From NCBI GenBank assembly GCA_020845935.1, contig JADLEV010000063.1:1-37700 (forward strand): 37,700 nucleotides of DNA, read 5' to 3'. Both the position numbers and the translations under genes were made by a program. The notes beneath the pieces were generated by a model that worked only from the letters and a program-made list of their open reading frames with translations, ran no database searches and was not told where the DNA came from. Positions 1 through 6,861 of the stretch are shown one piece after another (positions within the stretch are counted from its first letter, which is position 1; every line of letters begins with the position of its first letter). This DNA comes from Gammaproteobacteria bacterium (GTDB taxonomy: Bacteria; Pseudomonadota; Gammaproteobacteria; Ga0077536).

Positions 1-91
1 CGCCGAGGCGGATCAGCTCGCGGCGTTACAGGCTCAGGTCGACAAGCGGTTCCATGTGTTGAAGGCCCTGTGCGATGGCACCGGCCGGTAG
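1..91 (+). CDS. C-terminal tail of an unidentified protein (partial)
   Basis: An open frame enters from the left edge (first full codon at position 2) and ends at TAG 89-91, leaving 29 residues that end in KRFHVLKALCDGTGR. The fragment is helix-like and charged. The KR-x-HV-x-KAL pattern is faintly like the end of OsmC-family peroxiredoxins, but the Cys expected there would be Phe, so no family is assigned. It converges on the UGSC gene, with 66 nt between the two stop codons and no clear terminator. It could also be a chance open frame. Confidence 0.4.
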   Translation, partial: AEADQLAALQAQVDKRFHVLKALCDGTGR

Positions 92-157
92 CATGCCGCT
101 TCCGATGCAGAGTGCTGTTTGGGGCGGCCGCAACGTCCGTTTCTATCAATCACTTCT

Positions 158-1810
158 TCAACGCCACGTGTCGACGGAAACGCTGCGGCCGTAGCGCATG
201 CCACCGTAGTCGTAATACAGGTTGTTGTAGCCTCCGGTGACCAGCAATTCATAACCACGGCTACCGGGCATCCGCCCCCCACCCTCACTACCGCCGGCGA
301 GTTCGGCAAGCAGTTTCTCGGCGGAATCGTAGCCCTCGTCCTTCAGATAATTCGCCACCGTCGGACTCAGCACCGCGACTGCACCAAACATCGGATCCTG
401 TTGCGCGAAGATGTTCTTCAACTGCGAGGCGAAGTTCATCTCCTTGGCCCAGACGCCGTGCACGGAGTTCTTCGCGGAGATCACACCCCAACCGGTGAAC
501 GTGCTGATGACGCTTTCATCCGCCTTGAAACCCTTGCGCACATGCAACGGCTGCCACGGCGAGGCGGCTTCGTTCTCGGCGATCACGATGTTGATCCAAT
601 TGGTCGGATTGCCGATGACGCCCATGTAGGTCGTGCCAACCTTGCCGGCGTTGCCGCCGTTGATGGACAACAAAGTCCAGGAGCGGCCGATGGTGCTGTT
701 GGCATGACCGAAGGGACCGAGCGCGCCGATCTCGTAGTTGAGGCCGATCTCGTCGCGGATCGGACCATTGATCACGACCGCGCGCGCGAAGGAATTGTCA
801 GAACTCGATATCGATTCCTCGCCGGCCGCGGCGAGCGCCAGAATCACCGGAAAGTACTTCGGCTCGGCCCCGGCCATCACCGCGTTCACGGCAACCGTCC
901 GCACCGTATAGCTCCAGAATTCGAATACGCCCGGTGTCGCCGCCATCCTGCCAACGACCTCGTCTGGACCGTGGCTGGTGCCGCGCAGCATTGCCGCGAC
1001 CTTCTCCTCGGTCGGCAGGATGATCGGCAGGTTGTCGGTCAGGCCGCGTTCGCGAAACAGACGTTGCAGGTTGTCGGCGGTATCCGGACCGAAACTCGCC
1101 GGGCCGGCGGATTGTTCGATGACCCGGGTCTGGCGATCCTCGGCTGCGAGCGGTTGCGTCAGGTGCGCAACGATTTCCTCCATCACCGGCTTCCCACTCA
1201 CCGGGTTGGCGCCGGTGAGGTACCTGGTGAGCTGCTCCTTGCTCTTCCCCCAGACCGGCGACGGCACGTAGGTGACGCGCAGGTTCGGCATGCCTTTCTT
1301 CAGCGCGTTTTCCGCAACCAGATTGCGGAACGGCGCCGTGATCAGTGCCACCGTCGGAATACCGAGTTCCGCTTCCATTTCGATGCAATGGCCGACGACC
1401 GCCGGCGTGCAGAGACTTCAATGCCCCATGCCCATCAGCATGGCGGCACCGTTGGCCTTGATCTCCTGAAACAGCCTCGGATCGGGGTCCGTGAAGCCGC
1501 CGGCCTTGCGCCGGTACACGGCCTTGACCTCCGGCATGTTCTGCTCGAACCAATCGACCATCAGGTTCAGCAGGACGTCACCGCCGAGGTAGCCGTCATC
1601 GACGATGTAGACGATCTTGCCGGCGAGCGTGTCGAGACGCTGTGCCATTGCCTTCAGCTGAATCGGCGGCGGCGTGCCCAGCGGACTCAGTACCGTATAG
1701 GTTGGTTCTTGCGCCTGAACCCGCGGCAGCAACAGCGCCAGCGCGAAACACCCGCCGAAAAACAACCTCCCGAAATCACACCCTGCCCAATCGCGTCTTT
1801 GTCTTCGCAT
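158..1810 (-). CDS. Exported UGSC-family selenoprotein with in-frame UGA (Sec131)
   Basis: Two open frames in the same phase are separated only by one TGA at 1418-1420; read through as selenocysteine they give 550 residues. The ATG at 1808-1810 is preceded by a good GAGAGGAGGG ribosome site. Residues 1-33 look like a signal peptide (Arg-rich start, hydrophobic 16-28, cleavage after VQA). The redox motif is GMGH-U131-SLC134-TP, followed by a GIPTVALIT strand and a PNLRVTYVPSP segment as in UGSC-family proteins. The family motif is U-G-S-C; here it is U-S-L-C. A long C-terminal region (about 200-550) has GRSWTLLSINGG and IVIAENEAASPW segments that I recall from longer family members. A SECIS-like hairpin with a GGUC loop follows the UGA. 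The reaction is unknown; a selenol-thiol redox role is inferred. It lies 100 nt downstream of the NIPSNAP gene, in the same direction. The normal stop is also TGA (158-160). Confidence 0.85.
1384..1420 (-). promoter_or_regulatory. SECIS element of the UGSC gene
   Basis: Downstream of the UGA (1420-1418, minus strand) the RNA can fold into a lower stem TGCA (1411-1408) with TGCA (1387-1384), a small internal loop, and an upper stem GCCGGC (1406-1401) with GTCGGC (1396-1391) containing one G-U pair. It closes a GGUC tetraloop (1400-1397). The loop starts 17 nt after the UGA. Bacterial SECIS elements sit directly after the UGA with a G in the first two loop bases, and the E. coli fdhF element also presents GGUC. 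The hairpin was read by eye; no folding energy was computed. Confidence 0.8.
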
Positions 1811-1849
1811 GGCCTGGACCCTCCTCTCTCGAACGGTCGCGGATCCCGA

Positions 1850-1900
1850 TCCGGACAGGGTCCGGACCGGGCGACTCCGCACAAGTCCGGGACGGACTTG
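1850..1900 (-). repeat. Two hairpins between the NIPSNAP and UGSC genes
   Basis: The 100-nt gap holds two perfect inverted repeats: an 8-bp stem (1882-1889 with 1893-1900, 3-nt loop) starting 10 nt past the NIPSNAP stop, and a 7-bp stem (1850-1856 with 1860-1866, 3-nt loop) upstream of the UGSC ribosome site. Neither is followed by a T-run on the minus strand, so neither is a classical intrinsic terminator. They may be processing, stability or attenuation structures. Confidence 0.5.
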
Positions 1901-1910
1901 CGCAAACAAA

Positions 1911-2750
1911 TCAGTGATACGGTGAGTACTCGGTCGGCGTCAGAAAGCGCACCGCAAAACTGGGCCGGGGCGGTGGCGCCGCGCCTGCCGCCGGTTGCGG
2001 TGCGCCGGGCCGCGCGTTGAATTTGGCCATGAAGTCGCGCATCTCGGCGAAGAAGCTCTGCCAGCAAGCCTTCGCGGTCTCGCGGTCCTTGTGTGCCAGC
2101 AGATATATGAAAGCGCTCTTGTCGGCGGCGGTCCAGAACTCGATCGGCTGCATGCCATGCTTGCCAAACAGCGCCGCCTCACCGAACTTCATCCGTTCCA
2201 CGGTCTCCGGCAAACCGGCTTCGCCAACATTGTATTGGCGAAGTTCGAAGATCCGGCCGGACACACCTTGGGCCTGAGCGATCGGCGGCAGCGTCACGCC
2301 GACGTCGACCGTGTTCAGATAGATTGACTGCGGTGCCTTTGCCAGCAGCGGACCGTTCGCTTCGGAGGCCCGCGATACCGCCTGCCAATCCGGATCGGCA
2401 AGGAATGCTTTCCATGAGGCCTCCGCCGCGGCGCGATCCTTGTGTGCGACGAGGTAGACCAGCGTATTGGCGAGGTCATCACCCTCCGCGCCTTCGGTCA
2501 TCGTCCAATAATAGAGGTTCTCGATACCGTGCTTGGCGAACAGCTGCAGGGTGTGATCGCGAAAGCGGGCATGCAGGTCGGCCAGTTTGCCGGGCGCGGC
2601 CACATAGATACGCAGTTCGTACAGTTTGGCGGGTGCACCTTGCGCCCGTGCATCAGGCGCTATCGCGATGACCAGCATGGCCAGCAATGCCGCACCGCTC
2701 AGGTGCCGCTGGAGCCAACGATTTGCGGTACTCGCACCACGGTAAAGCAT
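1911..2750 (-). CDS. Exported tandem NIPSNAP-domain protein
   Basis: 279 residues. Residues 1-36 form a signal peptide (hydrophobic LSGAALLAMLVIAIA, cleavage after ARA). Two NIPSNAP-type ferredoxin-like repeats follow: about 41-145, opening with YELRIYVAAPGKL, and about 167-255, opening with FELRQYNVGEAGL. Each contains KHGI/KHGM and a YLVAHKDR or YLLAHKDR strand. The tail ends PTEYSPYH, typical of the family. The biochemical role of NIPSNAP proteins is poorly defined, and bacterial members are mostly uncharacterised. The ATG (2748-2750) has a GAGGAG ribosome site 8-9 nt upstream. The gene precedes the UGSC selenoprotein in the same direction and both products are exported, so a shared envelope job is plausible but unproven. 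Confidence 0.88.
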   Translation of the reverse strand: MLYRGASTANRWLQRHLSGAALLAMLVIAIAPDARAQGAPAKLYELRIYVAAPGKLADLHARFRDHTLQLFAKHGIENLYYWTMTEGAEGDDLANTLVYLVAHKDRAAAEASWKAFLADPDWQAVSRASEANGPLLAKAPQSIYLNTVDVGVTLPPIAQAQGVSGRIFELRQYNVGEAGLPETVERMKFGEAALFGKHGMQPIEFWTAADKSAFIYLLAHKDRETAKACWQSFFAEMRDFMAKFNARPGAPQPAAGAAPPPRPSFAVRFLTPTEYSPYH

Positions 2751-2772
2751 CTGTCGTTCTCCTCAATCCGGC

Positions 2773-2790
2773 CGGTGCCCCGTGGCACCG
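2773..2790 (-). other. GC-rich hairpin between mgtE and the NIPSNAP gene
   Basis: A 7-bp perfect stem CGGTGCC/GGCACCG closes a CCGT-type tetraloop. It lies about 45 nt past the mgtE stop and just upstream of the NIPSNAP ribosome site. It lacks a T-run, so it could be a weak terminator for mgtE or a structured leader for the next gene. Confidence 0.4.
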
Positions 2791-2801
2791 TGCTGGCACT
2801 G

Positions 2802-2830
2802 AGTATAGGCCCGTTCGCAGCACCTAACAG
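2802..2830 (-). promoter_or_regulatory. Candidate sigma70 promoter for the NIPSNAP-UGSC pair
   Basis: On the minus strand a TATACT -10 box (2807-2802, 5 of 6 consensus) lies 17 nt from a weak -35, CTGTTA (2830-2825). It starts between the mgtE stop and the NIPSNAP ATG, so the pair could be transcribed separately from mgtE. Confidence 0.4.
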
Positions 2831-2833
2831 CGC

Positions 2834-4276
2834 CTAAAGCAGGAACAACGTTGCCAGTCCCAGGAAGATGAAAAACCCGCCGGAATCGGTCAGCCCGGTG
2901 ATCAGCACCGAACTGCCGAGCGCGGGGTCGCGGCGGAAATAGATCCGTGCCATCGGGATCAGCACACCGGCACCGGCGGCGAGCAACAGGTTGAGCATCA
3001 TCGCCGCGGCCATCACCAGCCCGAGCGGCACGCTGTCGTAGAGCCACCAGGCAAACAGGCCGAGCACGCTGCCCCAGAACAAACCGTTCAGCAGCGCGAC
3101 GCTGATCTCCTTGCGCAGCAACCGAGCCAGTGCCTTGGTCTCAACCTGACCCATCGCGATGGCACGGACGATCATCGTGATCGTCTGGTTGCCGGAGTTG
3201 CCACCGATGCCGGCGACGATCGGCATCAACGCCGCCAGCGCGACCAGACTTTCGATTGCCTGCTCGAACAAACCGATGACCCGCGACGCGACGATCGCGG
3301 TCACCATGTTGACCGCCAGCCAGCCCCAGCGATTGCGGACCGAGTCCCAGACACCGGCGAACACATCCTCTTCCTCGCGCAAGCCGGCCTGATTCAGGAT
3401 TTCTTGTGCGCTCTCTTCGCGGATGTAATCGACCGCCGCATCGACCGTCAGGCGGCCGATGACGCGGTGCGAGCCATCGACCACCGGTGCCGACACGAGG
3501 TCGTAGCGTTCGAACGCCTGGGCCGCGGCATGGGCATCATCGATCGGTTCGAAGCTGACGATCGCATCGCTGGACATCAATTCGCCGACGTTGCGTTCCG
3601 GATCGTTGGTCAGCAAGGATTCCAGCGACAACAGGCCGCGCAAACCGCCGGCACGGTCAACCACGAACAGCTGATCAGTGTGATCGGGCAATGCTTCGAA
3701 GCGCCGCAGGTAGCGCAGGACGACTTCGAGCGTGATGTCCTCGCGCACGCTGACCATGTCGAAACGCATCAGTGCGCCGACCGTATCCTCCGGATAGGAC
3801 ATCGCCGCGCGCAGTTGCGCCTGCTCCTCGGCGTCGAGCGACTGGAACACCTCGTCGAAAACGGCGCGCGGCAGATCCGGCGCGAGGTCGGCAAGTTCAT
3901 CGGCTTCGAGGGTCTCCGCGACCGCCTTCAGTTCCTGGCGATCCATCGTCTCGATCAGCGATTCGCGCACCGCATCCGAAACTTCGAGCAGGATTTCGCC
4001 GTCGCGCTCCGCCTTGACCAGTTCCCAGACGAACAGCCGCTGCCCGAGCGGCAGCGCTTCGAGGATGAACGCGACATTGGCGGGATGCAGTGCGTCCAAC
4101 AGCTGCCGCATGGTCAGGATTTCGGCCCGGTCAGCCAGTTCGACCGTACGCTGTGCGGCGCCAAGCCCATCTGCGCGCAGTGATTCCTCGTCGAGCCGCG
4201 CGGCACGCAACAGGTCTTCGACCTCGCGCAACTGCAACTGCACGTCGTCCGGATTGACCTTGTCGTCTGGCGCCAT
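2834..4276 (-). CDS. mgtE: Magnesium transporter MgtE
   Basis: 480 residues with the complete MgtE architecture: an N-terminal superhelical cytoplasmic domain (about 1-140), tandem CBS domains (about 145-270, for example DQLFVVDRAGGLRGLLSLES and SAPVVDGSHRVIGRLTV), a connecting helix, then five membrane segments from about residue 290. The pore signature PIVAGIGGNSGNQT is intact. The family imports Mg2+ and some divalent metals through the inner membrane as a homodimer, and the N and CBS domains close the channel when cytosolic Mg2+ is high. The ATG at 4274-4276 has only a weak ribosome site. It is divergent from the selenoprotein peroxiredoxin across 320 nt. I saw no convincing M-box riboswitch in its short leader. 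Confidence 0.96.
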   Translation of the reverse strand: MAPDDKVNPDDVQLQLREVEDLLRAARLDEESLRADGLGAAQRTVELADRAEILTMRQLLDALHPANVAFILEALPLGQRLFVWELVKAERDGEILLEVSDAVRESLIETMDRQELKAVAETLEADELADLAPDLPRAVFDEVFQSLDAEEQAQLRAAMSYPEDTVGALMRFDMVSVREDITLEVVLRYLRRFEALPDHTDQLFVVDRAGGLRGLLSLESLLTNDPERNVGELMSSDAIVSFEPIDDAHAAAQAFERYDLVSAPVVDGSHRVIGRLTVDAAVDYIREESAQEILNQAGLREEEDVFAGVWDSVRNRWGWLAVNMVTAIVASRVIGLFEQAIESLVALAALMPIVAGIGGNSGNQTITMIVRAIAMGQVETKALARLLRKEISVALLNGLFWGSVLGLFAWWLYDSVPLGLVMAAAMMLNLLLAAGAGVLIPMARIYFRRDPALGSSVLITGLTDSGGFFIFLGLATLFLL

Positions 4277-4596
4277 GGCGTGTTTGATTGGGCTGGCGGG
4301 AAAGATGGGTAGTTTAGCCCGCTTTGCTGTGGCGCCAATGCAGCGCCGGATCGTGGCAAACAGATCCGGTCATTCTCGACTGCACTTCGGCGATCCGGTG
4401 CAGGTCGGTTCCGACCCTTACCCGAACCTGGGTGCGGAACCAATCCGAACGGCGGATATCATGTCAATGTCGGGGCGACGACGTGCCGCTCTGACGCGGC
4501 GCGATCGATACATCGAGCGCTCCGGTCTGACGGCCGGCCGAGAGACTGGTTCTCGGTCCGTAGCTACCACCAAGTCTTCTTGGAAGGGGAATCGTC
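4277..4596. other. 320-nt divergent intergenic region, mgtE / peroxiredoxin
   Basis: No gene is supported here; open frames crossing it are short and low in complexity. It contains a candidate mgtE promoter on the minus strand, a possible TATCAT -10 box for the plus strand (4457-4462) without a recognisable -35, a small inverted repeat CCGAGA/TCTCGG (4538-4543 with 4551-4556), and a strong AAGGGGA-type ribosome site just before the peroxiredoxin ATG. I looked for a tRNA-Sec gene and saw none. Confidence 0.5.
4311..4338 (-). promoter_or_regulatory. Candidate mgtE promoter
   Basis: On the minus strand TTGGCG (4338-4333) and TAAACT (4316-4311) are 16 nt apart, giving a leader of about 30 nt before the mgtE ATG. 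Both boxes are partial matches to sigma70 consensus. Confidence 0.3.
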
Positions 4597-5151
4597 ATGA
4601 GCAAACTCAAGTCACTCACCAGCCGTTTGTTCGGCTTCGCCATGCTGGCGGCGGGGATCTCCGGTGCACGGTCCGGCGCGGCGCTGGAAGTCGGCGACCC
4701 GGCACCGGATTTCTCGTTGCCGGCATCGGATGGCAAGACCTATACCTTGCTGCAGTTCCGCGGGGTGCGGCCGGTGGTCATTGCCTTCTTCCCGAAGGCG
4801 TTCACCGGCGGTTGAACGGCCCAATGCAAAGCGCTGCGTGACAGCGCCGCGGAAATTCAGTCCTTCGATGTCGCCTATTTCATGGCGAGCGTCGATACGC
4901 TCGAGGACAACACCGCATTCGCCAAGGAACACAACGCCGGCTTCCCGATTCTCGCCGATCCGGACAAGACGGTCGCACGGACCTATGGCGTGCTGCACGC
5001 CGCCGGTTTCACCAACCGCTGGACTTTCTATATCGATGTCGAGGGCAAGGTGGCGCGCATCGATCGCGAGGTGAAACCACAGACCGCCGGAGCCGACCTG
5101 GCGCGCGCCATGGGGGAACTCGGGTTTCCGCGTCGCGGCCCGGCCCGCTAA
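4597..5151 (+). CDS. Exported peroxiredoxin selenoprotein (BCP/AhpC-TSA-like, Sec73)
   Basis: The frame runs from ATG 4597 to TAA 5149-5151 with one internal TGA (4813-4815), giving 184 residues with Sec at 73. A signal peptide covers about 1-29 ([19 protein letters not shown]). The mature part has the thioredoxin-fold peroxiredoxin pattern: [27 protein letters not shown], then P66-K-A-F-T70-G-G-U73-T-A-Q-C77. This fits the PxxxTxxC active-site signature with selenocysteine at the peroxidatic Cys and a possible resolving Cys four residues later. Downstream [18 protein letters not shown] and [13 protein letters not shown] are typical. Such enzymes reduce H2O2 and organic peroxides with thiol reductants; an envelope location is inferred from the signal peptide. 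A hairpin of SECIS geometry follows the UGA. The 3' end overlaps convergent folP by 4 nt. Confidence 0.9.
4813..4847 (+). promoter_or_regulatory. SECIS element of the peroxiredoxin gene
   Basis: After the UGA (4813-4815) a perfect 6-bp stem GCGCTG (4831-4836) with CAGCGC (4842-4847) closes a 5-nt loop CGUGA. The loop begins 21 nt after the UGA and carries G at its second position. This agrees with the general bacterial SECIS model (loop roughly 16-37 nt from the UGA, G in the first two loop bases). The loop differs from the GGUC of the UGSC gene. Confidence 0.7.
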
Positions 5152-6008
5152 TCAGAGATTGCCTCATCGGGAGCTTCACGGCTCGACCGGATCGCCCACG
5201 CGACATCGGCGGCCTGACGATTTGGCAGGACATCATGCACGCGCACGATGCGGACGCCGTGCGTGAATGCGAGCGCGGTCGTCGCGCAAGTAGCGCCCAC
5301 CAGGGCCGGATCCTGGTGGGCACCACATACGGTGCGCAACGTGCTCTTGCGACTCGCCCCGAGCAGAATCGGATAACCGGTCGCAACCAGTTCCGGCAGC
5401 CCCGTGAGCAGGGCAAGATTATGCGCAACAGTCTTGCCAAAACCGATCCCCGGGTCGAGCACGATGTGTTCGCGCGCGACACCGGCGCGTTCCGCCAGTT
5501 CGGCGCGCGCGAGCAGGTAGGCGCGAACCTCGCCGACGACATCGCGATAGGCCGGTGCCGCCTGCATCGTCGACGGAGCGCCGCGCATGTGCATCAGCAC
5601 GATCGGCACCCGCCGCTCCGCGGCCAGCGCGAACATGCCTGCCTCGGCGCCGGCGGCAATGTCGTTCAGCATCCCGGCGCCCAGATCGAGGGCTCGCTCC
5701 GCCACCCGCGGCAGGGTCGTGTCGACGCTTAGCAACAACCCCGGCAGCCGAACCCGCAACGCGCCAAGCACCGACTCGATGCGCCGTAATTGTTCCGTGG
5801 CATCGACCCTGGCTGCGCCCGGGCGCGTCGATTCACCGCCGATGTCGATGATGTCGGCGCCATGCCGTGCCATCGTTTCAGCCTGGGCGATGGCTTCGTC
5901 ATCGTCGGCATACCGTCCACCATCGCTGAAGCTGTCCGGCGTCAGGTTGAGCACGCCCATGATTAACGGTGTCCGTCGTGCCAGCAACCCGGCCCACGTC
6001 GCCTTCAC
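5148..6008 (-). CDS. folP: Dihydropteroate synthase
   Basis: 286 residues, near the usual length. FolP joins p-aminobenzoate to 6-hydroxymethyl-7,8-dihydropterin pyrophosphate in folate synthesis and is the sulfonamide target. Signatures in order are GVLNLTPDSFSDGG (residues 18-31, pterin diphosphate/Mg site), GGESTRPGA, LSVDTT, LMHMRG, DPGIGFGKT, LGASRKS and RVHDV, so the active site appears complete. The start is GTG at 6008-6006, overlapping the stop of the upstream response regulator (GTGA), which indicates translational coupling. folP is often next to glmM and ftsH; here it follows a regulator instead. Its TAG stop overlaps the convergent peroxiredoxin stop. Confidence 0.95.
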   Translation of the reverse strand: MKATWAGLLARRTPLIMGVLNLTPDSFSDGGRYADDDEAIAQAETMARHGADIIDIGGESTRPGAARVDATEQLRRIESVLGALRVRLPGLLLSVDTTLPRVAERALDLGAGMLNDIAAGAEAGMFALAAERRVPIVLMHMRGAPSTMQAAPAYRDVVGEVRAYLLARAELAERAGVAREHIVLDPGIGFGKTVAHNLALLTGLPELVATGYPILLGASRKSTLRTVCGAHQDPALVGATCATTALAFTHGVRIVRVHDVLPNRQAADVAWAIRSSREAPDEAISD

Positions 6009-6679
6009 TGTAATGCCTCCACCTCGACCACACCGTACTGGATCGCCAACAGCGCCAGTTCGGCTACGGTCCTCACTCCCAATTTGGTCTTGATGCGGGT
6101 GCCGTAGTTGGCCACCGTCTTGCGGCTCAGTGACAACCGCCGCGCGATGTCTGCCGCCGATGCGCCCCCCGCAAGCAGACGAAACACTTCGAACTCCCGC
6201 GGACCGAGGCGCAGCAGTGGGGAATTCTTGTGCTGCACCCGCTGCAGCGCCAGCCGCTGTGCCATATCGCGGTCGATTACCACCTTGCCCGCCGCAACCT
6301 GGATGACCGCATTGATGAGGCCGTCGGCCGCGCTGCTTTTCATGATGTAGCCCCGTGCACCAGCTCGCAGCGCCTGATCGGCCCAGACTGTTGCCTCGTG
6401 AATCGAGTGCACCAGAATCCGCGCGTTGGGGTCCCTGACGACGATTCGCCGGATGGCCTCCAGGCCGCCGAGCCCAGGCAGGGTGAGGTCCATGATCATG
6501 ACGTCGGGGCGGAGTTCGAGGTAGGTGCGGTAGGCGGGTTCCGCGCGGTCGAGTTCCGCCCGAATCCGTATTTTGCCGGAACTCTGCAGAATCACTCGAC
6601 AGCCGGCGCGCACTACCGCGTGGTCCTCGACCAGCACGACATCGATAATCCGGTTGGCCACCAACTCCGTTCTTTCCAT
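6005..6679 (-). CDS. NarL/LuxR-type response regulator
   Basis: 224 residues. The N-terminal receiver domain (about 12-130) has the acidic pair E18-D19, the phosphoacceptor D64 in DVMIMDLTLPG and the conserved Lys in GYIMKSSAA. The C-terminal LuxR-type helix-turn-helix (about 155-215) reads LGPREFEVFRLLAGGASAADIARRLSLSRKTVANY in two halves. The order is that of GacA/UvrY/NarL relatives. It should be a DNA-binding regulator activated by phosphorylation. No histidine kinase lies in the window, so the partner is unknown. The gene is the first of a two-gene unit with folP (GTGA overlap) and is divergent from the adenylate cyclase across 182 nt, so it may control either side. That is inference only. 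Confidence 0.92.
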   Translation of the reverse strand: MERTELVANRIIDVVLVEDHAVVRAGCRVILQSSGKIRIRAELDRAEPAYRTYLELRPDVMIMDLTLPGLGGLEAIRRIVVRDPNARILVHSIHEATVWADQALRAGARGYIMKSSAADGLINAVIQVAAGKVVIDRDMAQRLALQRVQHKNSPLLRLGPREFEVFRLLAGGASAADIARRLSLSRKTVANYGTRIKTKLGVRTVAELALLAIQYGVVEVEALQ

Positions 6680-6749
6680 ACCGCCTCCCTTGCGTCAGCC
6701 GCCGGCGCCGGGGCGTCGATCGGCCGGATGTGGATCCTGATTACGGTTG

Positions 6750-6777
6750 TTTACATGTCGTCCGCGCCGGGTAGAAT
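6750..6777 (+). promoter_or_regulatory. Candidate sigma70 promoter of the adenylate cyclase gene
   Basis: TTTACA (6750-6755) and TAGAAT (6772-6777) are separated by 16 nt, each matching 5 of 6 consensus bases. This puts the start of transcription near 6785 and gives a leader of about 80 nt before the ATG at 6862. Confidence 0.55.
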
Positions 6778-6861
6778 AGGGCCCGGCAGTACCGCGCATT
6801 ATAAAGAAAAGACGGTGTCCGGGATTCAAGTTCGCGGGCCGCCCACCGAGGTACGCTGTTT

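Noticed and set aside
1418-1420. UGSC gene as a pseudogene broken by a nonsense TGA
   Set aside because: Both sides stay in frame and look conserved, the TGA is at the expected Sec site, and a SECIS-like hairpin follows it.
119-2020. Long plus-strand open frame of about 630 codons
   Set aside because: Antisense shadow of the UGSC and NIPSNAP genes; no family features and Arg/His-rich low-quality sequence.
4277-4596. Hidden tRNA, especially tRNA-Sec, in the mgtE/peroxiredoxin gap
   Set aside because: No acceptor stem, TTCRA loop or UCA anticodon arm could be put together.
4813-4815. Peroxiredoxin as a truncated 72-residue protein
   Set aside because: The frame continues with intact family motifs to 5151, and the TGA replaces exactly the peroxidatic Cys.
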